The translations under genes were made by a program, and so were the position numbers. From the NCBI RefSeq assembly GCF_026248685.1, contig NZ_CP111042.1:62001-126000 (forward strand): a DNA stretch of 64,000 nt, written 5' to 3'. The notes beneath the pieces are model-generated. The model was not told the origin of the DNA. It saw nothing but the letters and a program-made list of their open reading frames with translations, and ran no database searches. Shown here piece by piece: positions 34,960-41,961 of this stretch; within the stretch, counting starts at the first letter, position 1; each line of letters begins with the position of its first letter. Source of the stretch: Haladaptatus caseinilyticus (lineage in GTDB: Archaea; Halobacteriota; Halobacteria; Halobacteriales; Haladaptataceae).

Positions 34960-35112
34960 TTAGATCTCGTCCCAGACGTCAAGATTGAAATAGAGTCGCT
35001 TGCGCTGGGCATTCCCGTTGTTCTGCTCCGAAGGTGGTTCGTAGGCATTCCACGTCACACCGTGTTTCTCATCGAACTCTTCGAGCAACAAGAGACAGTA
35101 GCGCTCGCTAAA
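34960..35112 (-). pseudogene. Coding-like tail in frame after the enoyl-CoA hydratase stop
   Basis: Directly after the TGA of the enoyl-CoA hydratase gene the same frame stays open and reads SERYCLLLLEEFDEKHGVTW, NAYEPPSEQNNGN, QRKRLYFNLDVWDEI, then TAA. The composition is convincingly protein-like, but there is no good start codon. It is either the end of another truncated gene or a lost C-terminal extension. Family unknown. Confidence 0.4.
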
Positions 35113-35892
35113 TCACTTACCAGGCCACTCGGGCTCACGCTTATCGAGGAACGCATCAATGCCCTCGTTCGCGTCGCCTGTGGTACACAGCGAGGCGAAC
35201 TGCTCGTTCGAGTACTCGAGGGCGGTGTCGTAGTCGAGATCGTTCATCATGTAATAGGCCTGCTTGCCCATTTGAACGGCGACCGGACTCTTCTCTGCGA
35301 TTGACTCCGCGAGCGCAATTGTCTCCTCCCGGAGGTCGTCCTTTGGGACGACGCGATTAACGAGTCCCCAGTCAAGTGCGGTTTCGGCATCAATGAGCTC
35401 GCCTGTCAGCAGGAGTTCGAGACACTGTTTCTGCGTAAGTGAGCGCATCAACGGCACAGCAGGCCCCATACAGAATAAGCCCACTTTGGGGGCAGTAGCG
35501 CCGAGTTTGGTTCCTTCTGCAAGCACCGCAAGATCGCACGCGGCAACGAGTCCGATTCCGTTAGCGGCGGCGTGACCATGGGCTGCCGCGATGACAGGCG
35601 TCCTCATGTGCACGAGCGTCTGAAATGGCTTTTCCATCTGTCCGACCCATCTTTTATACTCTCGTTGGGTGTCAAAATCCCCGTGCTCAGTAAGATCGAT
35701 TCCCGCTGAAAACGCCTTCCCAGCACCCTCAATGATTACGACCCGAACATCATCATTTTCGTCGAGTTCTCGAAGAGCGCCATCGAGATCGTGGGCTAAT
35801 CCCGTGCTGAACGTGTTCATCGCCTCCGGGCGGTTAAGCGTGATCGTCGAAATATGTCCGTCGATGTCTACCGTGGCGGCCTCGTAAGCCAT
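35113..35892 (-). CDS. Enoyl-CoA hydratase/isomerase family protein
   Basis: 259 residues of the crotonase fold. ITLNRPEAMNTF at the start, the first oxyanion-hole segment GAGKAFSAGIDL, the second AAHGHAAANGIGLVAACDLAV, then NRVVPKDDL and a C-terminal trimerisation helix ending in EPEWPGK. The usual catalytic Glu positions are not both clear, so hydratase, isomerase or thioester hydrolase activity is open. Single gene with no beta-oxidation partners nearby. ATG at 35892 chosen from MAYEAATVDIDG; the upstream start adds four residues. Confidence 0.85.
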   Translation of the reverse strand: MAYEAATVDIDGHISTITLNRPEAMNTFSTGLAHDLDGALRELDENDDVRVVIIEGAGKAFSAGIDLTEHGDFDTQREYKRWVGQMEKPFQTLVHMRTPVIAAAHGHAAANGIGLVAACDLAVLAEGTKLGATAPKVGLFCMGPAVPLMRSLTQKQCLELLLTGELIDAETALDWGLVNRVVPKDDLREETIALAESIAEKSPVAVQMGKQAYYMMNDLDYDTALEYSNEQFASLCTTGDANEGIDAFLDKREPEWPGK

Positions 35893-36092
35893 ACGAGGAA
35901 CCACACGTCGGAAGAAAATAGTTGTTCAGGGCTCTGTGGGGATGTCGAGATGGGGTCAGAAATCGATCAGTGGTTAGTACTTTCTACTAACACAGACGAG
36001 CTTCAATCCTCAGGAATGGATTCCTCGCAGTGGTACGCGATCGACTTCTTCTAAATTCATATATCATGCTCGTACCCGGTGAACAGCTCTCG

Positions 36093-36260
36093 GATTACAC
36101 TGTCGTAATCTCCTTCAGCCGCCCAGTGTAATCAGCTAGACTGCTTCTTTCCTTCTCTTCAGGTCACGAAGAGAAGAAGAAGCAATTACACCCTCCAGTA
36201 GTCAACCGTTCATTCCGCCCTCAGAGGGGGTGCAAGTTGCACCCCCTCCTCATCTCTTAG
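36093..36260. repeat. Structured multi-hairpin repeat, copy C (one end missing)
   Basis: Hairpin 1 GATTACACTG (36093-36102) with CAGTGTAATC (36124-36133), loop 21 bases. Hairpin 2 CTTCTCTTC (36152-36160) with GAAGAGAAG (36168-36176). Hairpin 3 GAGGGGGTGCAA (36224-36235) with TTGCACCCCCTC (36237-36248), then CTCATCTC. Very similar to copy B through about 36270. Hairpin 4 and the second terminal inverted repeat are absent; the sequence instead runs into the gene at 36210-36371, whose last codons lie inside hairpin 3. Confidence 0.75.
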
Positions 36261-36371
36261 GGATCGCCGATTACGGTCGGTGAGCGACTGAACGTGCTCG
36301 ACCAGATCGCTGACCGAGACGTCGTTGTCATCGAGAACACTGGACGCTCCGGACGTGGTGGGGTTACTCAT
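36210..36371 (-). CDS. Small hypothetical protein, module copy 2, truncated by the repeat
   Basis: 53 residues starting MSNPTTSGASSVL. The first ~40 residues match the 88-residue protein of module copy 1 (5570-5836). The last ~13 (EEGVQLAPPLRAE) are encoded by hairpin 3 of repeat C, so the repeat seems to have replaced the original C-terminus. It overlaps the upstream gene by 8 bases as in copy 1. Confidence 0.5.
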   Translation of the reverse strand: MSNPTTSGASSVLDDNDVSVSDLVEHVQSLTDRNRRSLRDEEGVQLAPPLRAE

Positions 36372-36768
36372 TGGCAGACACCTCCGCTTTAGCCGCCGTG
36401 TCCTCTGTTGACGTGGAGAGCTGGGGTAAATGCGCAATTGTAGTGAGCGAACCGATACAGCGGGCAGTCGTGTCAGTAGCGGTGTGGGTGTACTCAAGAA
36501 CAGTCATGGGCGAATCGGCGTGGCGACAACAGTGGTAGGTGGCTTGCTGAATGTCGTCCTGTGCTGTCGTCGTCATCGGTGGGGCCGTTAGGACGAGCTG
36601 TGGTGCGTGACTCGTGACGGGGTGTGTCTCTTGTACCGTCAAAATCGTCGGTGGCAAGTTGGTCGTAGTAATGCGGACGCGATCTCCTGGTGCAAGCTGC
36701 TGGACAAGTCCGTTGGCATCGCGAGGATTCAACGGTTTGGGAACGATCGAATGCTCGTGGGTACTCAC
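36364..36768 (-). CDS. Hypothetical protein, module copy 2 (paralogue of 5829-6221)
   Basis: 134 residues from a GTG that overlaps the TGA of the upstream gene, as in copy 1. Shared blocks: PLNPRDAN, DRVRITTTNLPPTILTVQET, QLVLTAPPMTTTAQDDIQQ, MTVLEYTHTATDTTARCIGS. The Cys pair in the middle (YHCC) is only partly conserved. No family recognised. Part of a five-gene set transcribed leftwards (38025 to 36210) with 4-8 base overlaps after the second gene. Confidence 0.6.
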   Translation of the reverse strand: MSTHEHSIVPKPLNPRDANGLVQQLAPGDRVRITTTNLPPTILTVQETHPVTSHAPQLVLTAPPMTTTAQDDIQQATYHCCRHADSPMTVLEYTHTATDTTARCIGSLTTIAHLPQLSTSTEDTAAKAEVSANE

Positions 36769-37097
36769 GCCTGCTCACCTCCCGTCGGGTTGGTGATGCA
36801 CTCGACCTGTGCACCAGTCCGAAGCCAGGCATAGCGGCCATTCGGCGACAGATCGTACCGATCGAGTGTGGTCTCGGTGTGCTCAATTTTGTCGTAATAA
36901 GCGTACTGGAGTCGGTAGCAATCGTGGGTTGGGGTGGCGACGTACAGGACGTGTTCGCCCGGCTCTGGTCCACGGCAGGTGAGTTCGGGTTCCGAATGCT
37001 CACACTGATAGACCACGCCCGTCAGCGTGCGTTGCTCGGTGTGAATCTGGATCGGGTCCGTGCACTCTAAAGCGAGCACCGCATCTCGGTTAGTCAT
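36765..37097 (-). CDS. Hypothetical protein, module copy 2 (intact version of 6218-6537)
   Basis: 110 residues from MTNRDAVLALECTD, the ATG overlapping the TGA of the zinc-ribbon gene. It reads VVYQCEHSEPELTC, EHVLYVATPTHDCYRLQYAY, LDRYDLSPNGRYAWLRTGAQ, VECITNPTGGEQA. A longer upstream start is possible but not conserved. Several Cys and His residues are spaced irregularly. Function unknown; its decayed paralogue shows the gene is not essential to the host. Confidence 0.6.
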   Translation of the reverse strand: MTNRDAVLALECTDPIQIHTEQRTLTGVVYQCEHSEPELTCRGPEPGEHVLYVATPTHDCYRLQYAYYDKIEHTETTLDRYDLSPNGRYAWLRTGAQVECITNPTGGEQA

Positions 37098-37474
37098 TGG
37101 TCTGCCTCTCGTTTCTGACGAAGACGCTGACAGAGCTGGCAGGGTGCGTATTGGTCGTCCTGTGCTTCTGTGCGAGTGCAATAGGCGAGTGGGTTGTCGG
37201 TCTGCAGCGTACAGTGTGGCTCGTTGTCGCCGTCGAGTTCGTGATAGGCAAAGGCGTCGCCTACAAATTGATCGACAATAGCGACAGTCTCATCGGCAGG
37301 ATACGGGTCGGCAGCGATGCGCTGGTCGCGTTCGGCATCGGTGAGATTGCTTGTGAACCGGCTGTCACAGTAATGGGAGTCGGTAATCTGCACCGCGTAG
37401 GTTCCACAGTGCGGACAGCGTTCGAATGTGTTCTCGATCTCCTCGGCGGTGATCGAGGTGGACGACTGGGTCAT
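37094..37474 (-). CDS. Hypothetical Cys-rich (zinc-ribbon-like) protein, module copy 2
   Basis: 126 residues. The N-terminal FERCPHCGTYAVQITDSHYC and the C-terminal CQLCQRLRQKREA give two CxxC pairs plus further Cys/His (HCTL, YCTR), consistent with one or two zinc sites. The centre is acidic (IAADPYPADETVAIVDQFVG). No counterpart survives in module copy 1, where the alpha/beta hydrolase gene takes its place. A nucleic-acid-binding role is a guess. Confidence 0.6.
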   Translation of the reverse strand: MTQSSTSITAEEIENTFERCPHCGTYAVQITDSHYCDSRFTSNLTDAERDQRIAADPYPADETVAIVDQFVGDAFAYHELDGDNEPHCTLQTDNPLAYCTRTEAQDDQYAPCQLCQRLRQKREADQ

Positions 37475-37530
37475 CGTCCATCCCCGCCGATGGCTGTCGC
37501 TCTCTGGGAAGGGCGTTCTGTGCGGGGCAT

Positions 37531-38025
37531 CTACGCGTGCACCTCAGTTGGGGTGGTGTGGGTGGTGGCGTCGATGTCGTAGCACCATTCGAGGATGTTT
37601 TGGTAGTGTGTGCGGGTTTCGGCGTGGGTTTCACCCGGTGGTGTCGAGGGGAGATTCGGATTGCCCGTCTTGGTGGTGGCGACCGAGCGATAGGTGTCGG
37701 TGTCCTCAGGTATCTGGAAGCCTTGCTCGCCGTACTCGATGGGTAAGCGCCGTTCGAAAAATTGCTGGCAGTCCGGCGTGGCGTAGATGCAGTAAAGGGA
37801 GGGTGCTTTGTTGGTGGTCTTGGTTTGGGTTTGAAAGCCCACGCGGAGTTCGACGAGGTATGCGCGAGTGATTGGTTCGTCGTTGTCGGGCGTGGGTTGG
37901 TCTGGGTCTTGAGTGGCGGTGTCGGGTGTGGGTTCGAGGCGTTTGACCGGGTGGAAGACTTTCTCGCCGAATTGGGCCTCGAGGGAGAGCAGCCCGCCGT
38001 TGGGTTTCTCGTCGAAGGACGCCAT
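37531..38025 (-). CDS. Hypothetical protein, first gene of module copy 2
   Basis: 164 residues: MASFDEKPNGGLLSLEAQFG, an acidic linker (TATQDPDQPTPDNDEP), a beta-rich core (AYLVELRVGFQTQTKTT, PSLYCIYATPDCQQFFERRL) and a helical end (YQNILEWCYDID). No known domain. It leads the five-gene leftward set. The 250 bases upstream hold two hairpins and the motif TCCTCATCT that also follows hairpin 3 of the structured repeats. Confidence 0.55.
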   Translation of the reverse strand: MASFDEKPNGGLLSLEAQFGEKVFHPVKRLEPTPDTATQDPDQPTPDNDEPITRAYLVELRVGFQTQTKTTNKAPSLYCIYATPDCQQFFERRLPIEYGEQGFQIPEDTDTYRSVATTKTGNPNLPSTPPGETHAETRTHYQNILEWCYDIDATTHTTPTEVHA

Positions 38026-38096
38026 TAGTCCTGTCCTCCGAAAACACGTGGTTGGTAGTCGATGCGTTTTTCTACGGAAAGGGTATTGCTAGTCAT

Positions 38097-38141
38097 GCTT
38101 CGGTGGACTCCGAAGCGCGGTCGGTGTTCTAAGCACCGGCC
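38097..38141. other. Paired hairpins upstream of module copy 2
   Basis: GCTTCGG (38097-38103) with CCGAAGC (38110-38116), and a second, GG-x-CGGTG (38119-38126) with CACCG-x-CC (38134-38141). The 9-base string TCCTCATCT follows near 38164, as it follows hairpin 3 in repeats A, B and C. It may be a distant relative of those repeats or a leader/terminator of the module. Confidence 0.4.
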
Positions 38142-38278
38142 TTTCTGCGAAGGCATCCCGCGCTCCTCATCTAATGAACTATTCGCGAGATACTTAATAA
38201 TTTGCTAAACAAAATGCCAGATGTATTGTAGGGCAATACTTTTAGAAAAAGCCTGTGTATTATGCTTGGTGAGTACTG

Positions 38279-38545
38279 ATGCAAGAGCAACGAATGGTCA
38301 ACAAGCATTATGATCCGAATGAGCGTGAAGAGCAAATCCTCGAACTCTTGAAGGAAGGCCGCGAATCTGACAAGCCGTGGGGACGTGCAAATCCCATGTA
38401 TTTCCGAGATAGTACAACCTTAGACAAAGGTCAAGTCGAGTATGCACTTCGAAATTTAACTACGGCTGGTTGGATAAAGCAACTGAATCGTGGTGGCCTC
38501 TATGAATTTGTGGAGGATCCACGAGAAAACAGAACTAAAGACTAA
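38279..38545 (+). CDS. Winged-helix DNA-binding protein (paralogue of 52993-53247)
   Basis: 88 residues. EEQILELLKEGRESDKPWGR, a short beta strand, then the recognition part (DSTTLDKGQVEYALRNLTTA, GWIKQLNRGGLYEFVEDPRE). This is a small winged helix of a type common in haloarchaea. The paralogue at 52993 shares the spacing and the motifs …EGR.(S/T)D(K/Q)PWGR, LTxAGWIxx, GLYEFVxDPREN. Probably a transcription regulator of an accessory gene. A second Met (38294) is an equally possible start. Confidence 0.75.
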   Translation: MQEQRMVNKHYDPNEREEQILELLKEGRESDKPWGRANPMYFRDSTTLDKGQVEYALRNLTTAGWIKQLNRGGLYEFVEDPRENRTKD

Positions 38546-38565
38546 TCTAGAAGAATCTTATACGT

Positions 38566-38620
38566 GCCGGTAGAGTGTCCATAGTAAGAATGCGAGCCCG
38601 GGTTCAAATCCTCCACCGGC
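38566..38620 (+). other. tRNA-like fragment
   Basis: GCCGGT at the start pairs with ACCGGC at the end, and GGGTTCAAATCC resembles a T loop, but there is no proper D or anticodon arm and the T stem has only two good pairs. Best read as a degraded tRNA piece, possibly an attachment-site scar next to the accessory genes. Confidence 0.3.
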
Positions 38621-38796
38621 TTCCCTTTGGGAACTGGCAATAAGGAGTCAAATACTTCTCTTTCTAATAAACTTTCCAAGAATAACTTCATTTGTATACG
38701 TTTCAAGGTGCATAACTACGATTGCGGAACTAATGATGAGAATTTAGTATGGAATATCGAGCAGCCTAACTTGCATGCTTATAAATAATCGTATCG

Positions 38797-39171
38797 CGGC
38801 GTTTTGTTTTCAATAGAAAAACACTACCACTGTGTGTTGAAGAGGATGCGTATCTGCCACTGACGGTTGATGGTGAGCAATTTACCACCTATGGGATCAT
38901 TGATCTCGTCCATCTTCAACCCGAAACCGTGGATATCATCGACTTCAAAACAGATCGGAGTCGAATTGCCGAGTCAGAATATCGGAAGCAGTTGAGCATC
39001 TACTATCACGTACTCACAGAGTGGTTCCCAGAAAGAACCGTGACAGCGAGCATTTTCTACACAGCTACTGACCAGCAGGTTGAGATTGATCCACTCTCGA
39101 AGAATGAGCTCAGTGATCTTGTAAAACTTGTAGAGAGGTCTACTACCGAATCAGCGCCTATACTTGACTAA
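38797..39171 (+). pseudogene. C-terminal PD-(D/E)xK nuclease fragment of a UvrD/RecB/AddA-type helicase
   Basis: The frame is open without a start codon and reads LPLCVEEDAYLPLTVDGEQF, YGIIDLVHLQPETVDIIDFK, TDRSRIAESEYRKQLSIYYH, VLTEWFP. The G-x-x-D … D-F-K-T-D … Y-x-x-Q-L pattern is the RecB-family nuclease motif set (Asp, Asp-x-Lys, Gln). The ~700+ residue helicase part is gone. The end (VKLVERST…) is short but normal. Confidence 0.7.
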
Positions 39172-39187
39172 CTGTCCGTACCGTGGG

Positions 39188-39301
39188 CTATTCGGTCTCT
39201 TCAACGTTCCCGCAGTTCCGGCAGCGCTTCATCCCGCCGTAGACGTCACCGTAGTTATGTTTAATGCCCGAGATGCACAGCACGTCCTGGAAGAGTCCCA
39301 T
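39188..39301 (-). CDS. Very small zinc-binding protein
   Basis: 37 residues: MGLFQDVLCISGIKHNYGDV, then YGGMKRCRNCGNVEETE. The pattern C-x-x-x-x-x-H … C-x-x-C resembles small DUF1660-like zinc proteins. A longer ORF with an odd N-terminal extension exists; the internal ATG at 39301 gives the sensible protein. Function unknown. Confidence 0.5.
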   Translation of the reverse strand: MGLFQDVLCISGIKHNYGDVYGGMKRCRNCGNVEETE

Positions 39302-39391
39302 ACTGGGCAGATATCGCGGCAACCGGAAAACGGTTTCCTGTTCCACATGTGTACTCGCTCCCCACCGAGCAATCACAGTCGGAGACTATGA

Positions 39392-40624
39392 CTCATTGTT
39401 CACCGAGGGAATATCATCTGGTTCGAGATCCTATCCAGTTACAAATACTTATCATCACACACGGTTGACAAACTCGAGGTAGCTCAACAATCAAACATCG
39501 TGATTGTGTCTGCACTTCCAGCAGTATCTGGGAGTGGCACACAAACTGATCCGTATGTCTCACCCTCCCAAACTGGCGGCATGCAGGAGGCATTCGAATG
39601 ACTAGATGCGATCGGAGGCGGTGTTATCTACTACCCGAGTGGCTACTATGGAACCGGTACCACTGCGTGGGAGATCGACCTCGCTGAATACGACAATCTG
39701 CGAAACAACTGGGCAATCTACGGTGATGGACTCGAATCATCACGAATACGATGTGGGTCTGATGATGGGCCGGGAATCCAAATCCACGATTCATCTGTGA
39801 CAGCGATGTTCTATACCGAACTCGTCGGAGTGCGATTCGAAGGCGATTGTGCCGACTTCACCTTCGTGTGGGGCTCGAATGATCTGGATGATGCGTACAA
39901 CAGCTGTTGGTCACGGTTCTCGACGTCAAACAGTAACCCGGATGGGATCGGTGCCTGCCAATTGAATTTTATCTTGAACTCATACCACTATGGTGTCCAC
40001 AATGCCGCAGGAGGTATCGGAATAGAGATGCGGCGCGTTCAATTCTCCGGCATCGAAGGGAGCTTCAGTTCCGGCGAAAACCCTGATGATACCGCTCTCC
40101 GAATTCTAGAGTATTCGTTTGCAAACCATTTCCGCTACCTGAATATCGAAGCGACCTACCATGGAATCCACATCGCCGACTCACGGGCGATCTACAACAT
40201 CTTCCAAAACGCCTATTTCGCAAACATGCGCGGGACAGCCGTTATCGAAAACATCGACGAGAATGGTCTTCGATTTCCTGCATCAGCCGAACAGGGGACG
40301 TACTTCCACAATCCGTTCGTCGCGGGAGCAGTCGAGAACATCGTCGAGCATATCGGAGGAACGCTCTACGTAGATGGATCAACGAGAAAGTGGCCGTCTG
40401 CAACCCAACAAACCTTCGAAGGTGATCGATACGGCGGGAACTATCGCGATGCCTCGTCTTTCGACTTCGAACCACGATCTGTTCCACCCGAACACCAGCT
40501 CGGTCGTATTGCACTCGCTGATGGTCAGTCGTGGGACCCCGACGCCGATGGTTACCCGGAGCTCGTCATTTCGAACGGAACCGAATGGGTCGAACTGACT
40601 GACCTTTCATCAACAGCATCGTAG
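39392..40624 (+). pseudogene. Right-handed beta-helix (pectate-lyase-like) protein, interrupted
   Basis: One frame reads …VSALPAVSGSGTQTDPYVSP, TGGMQEAFE, then TGA at 39599-39601, and continues LDAIGGGVIYYPSGYYGTGT, AIYGDGLESSRIRC, through the 275-residue open part (39797-40624). G-G-V-x-Y-x-P-x-G-x-Y is the classic start of polysaccharide-lyase and tail-spike beta helices. A Trp codon (TGG) is likely the original of the TGA. No convincing start codon exists upstream (the frame closes at 39389). The C-terminal DPDADGYPELVISNGTEWVE is a common tail motif. Confidence 0.65.
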
Positions 40625-40639
40625 ATACGACGCTCTATC

Positions 40640-41851
40640 TTATGCCTGTAAATCTACAGACTGTGTCGACTCTACAACTATCTCTTGATCAGAACCAGTA
40701 TGGAAGGCAGCCTCACCGAGTCCTGCAGATTTGAGTGTAGTGCCATCGTCCGCAAAGAGATGGAGATCTGATTCTTCGAAGAAGTAGGCTATTTGCTCTC
40801 CTTCTGTGAGATTCAGATCTTCATTCACGCGGGCAGTCCACGAATTATGACCGACAAGAAGATAGAGGAAATCGTCACTCCCCATCGGCTCAACCACGTC
40901 AAGCATCGCAGTTTGCATATGATTGTTCGTTTCTTCATCGTCCGTCACCGAGATGTCTTCTGGTCGCACACCAACAGTCAACCTCTCACCAATCGTCAAA
41001 TCACATTCCTGGACGATCGATTCGTCGATCGGGTACGCAAATGTGGGTGCATCATCGTCGTCCGTCAGGACATACTGGCCGTCCGTACCGCTGAGTTGAA
41101 CAGCGAGGAAGTTCATCGATGGTTCGCCGAGGAATCCGGCGACGAACTGATTTACGGGATGATGGTAGACATAATCCGGCGTTCCGATCTGCTGAAGCTC
41201 TCCGTTATTCAACACCGCAATACGATCGGACATCGTCATCGCCTCGGTCTGGTCGTGCGTGACATAGATCGTCGTCACACCGAGTTTCCGATGGAGACGT
41301 TGAATCTCGGTTCGCATTTGGGCACGAAGTTTTGCGTCAAGATTCGATAGTGGTTCGTCCATCAAGAACACTTCCGGATCACGAACAATTGCACGCCCAA
41401 GGGCAATTCGTTGTTTCTGCCCACCGGATACTTGGGCTGGTTTTTTATCGAGAATACCTTCGATGTCCATGATCGTTGCTGCCTCGTGGACGCGAGAGGT
41501 GCGTTCTTCTTCCGAGAGGTCAGTCGTCATCTTCAGCCCGAAGCTCATGTTTTCCGCAGCCGTCATGTGGGGATAGAGCGCGAAGTCTTGGAACACCATC
41601 GCCATATCCCGTTGTTGTGGCGAGTTGTCCGTAATGTCAGTTTTGTCGAGTCTGATCGAGCCAGACGTTGGTGTTTCAAGGCCCGCAATGCAGCGAAGCG
41701 TCGTTGACTTTCCACAGCCACTCGGGCCAAGCAAGACCAGGAACTCTCCCTCTTCGACGGTGATATCCAAGTTATCAACCGCGATGACTTCGTTGACGCT
41801 ATCCGCTGTTGTGAACGACTTGACTAACCGGTCGATCCGAAGCGTACCCAT
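40640..41851 (-). CDS. Sugar ABC transporter ATP-binding protein (CUT1, MalK/MsmK/UgpC type)
   Basis: 403 residues from MGTLRIDRLVKSF. Walker A GPSGCGKSTTLR, Q-loop VFQDFALYPHM, signature VSGGQKQRIALGRA, Walker B VFLMDEPLSNLD, H-loop VTHDQTEAM, and a C-terminal TOBE region (LTVGVRPEDISV). An upstream start would add 29 non-conserved residues. It energises sugar import and is very likely the ATPase for the permeases at 44335-46190, which have none of their own next to them. Confidence 0.92.
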   Translation of the reverse strand: MGTLRIDRLVKSFTTADSVNEVIAVDNLDITVEEGEFLVLLGPSGCGKSTTLRCIAGLETPTSGSIRLDKTDITDNSPQQRDMAMVFQDFALYPHMTAAENMSFGLKMTTDLSEEERTSRVHEAATIMDIEGILDKKPAQVSGGQKQRIALGRAIVRDPEVFLMDEPLSNLDAKLRAQMRTEIQRLHRKLGVTTIYVTHDQTEAMTMSDRIAVLNNGELQQIGTPDYVYHHPVNQFVAGFLGEPSMNFLAVQLSGTDGQYVLTDDDDAPTFAYPIDESIVQECDLTIGERLTVGVRPEDISVTDDEETNNHMQTAMLDVVEPMGSDDFLYLLVGHNSWTARVNEDLNLTEGEQIAYFFEESDLHLFADDGTTLKSAGLGEAAFHTGSDQEIVVESTQSVDLQA

Positions 41852-41961
41852 GATTAATTCTGTAGTCTGTGAACGAGTACCAAAACGATTGGCCTCAAGA
41901 TGGGGTGGTAACCAACATTTTTGGAAATAACCAAACAACAGTAGCGATTGACTAATTTGGC

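Noticed and set aside
34951-34972. GACGA-loop-TCGTC hairpin read as an anticodon arm of a tRNA
   Set aside because: The loop lacks U33, and the same bases encode the sensible protein end DVWDEI-stop, so I keep only the T-arm-like part as a tRNA-like segment.
36494-37003. 169-residue minus-strand open frame
   Set aside because: It is a shadow of the overlapping genes at 36364-36768 and 36765-37097, which have the conserved paralogues and overlapping starts.
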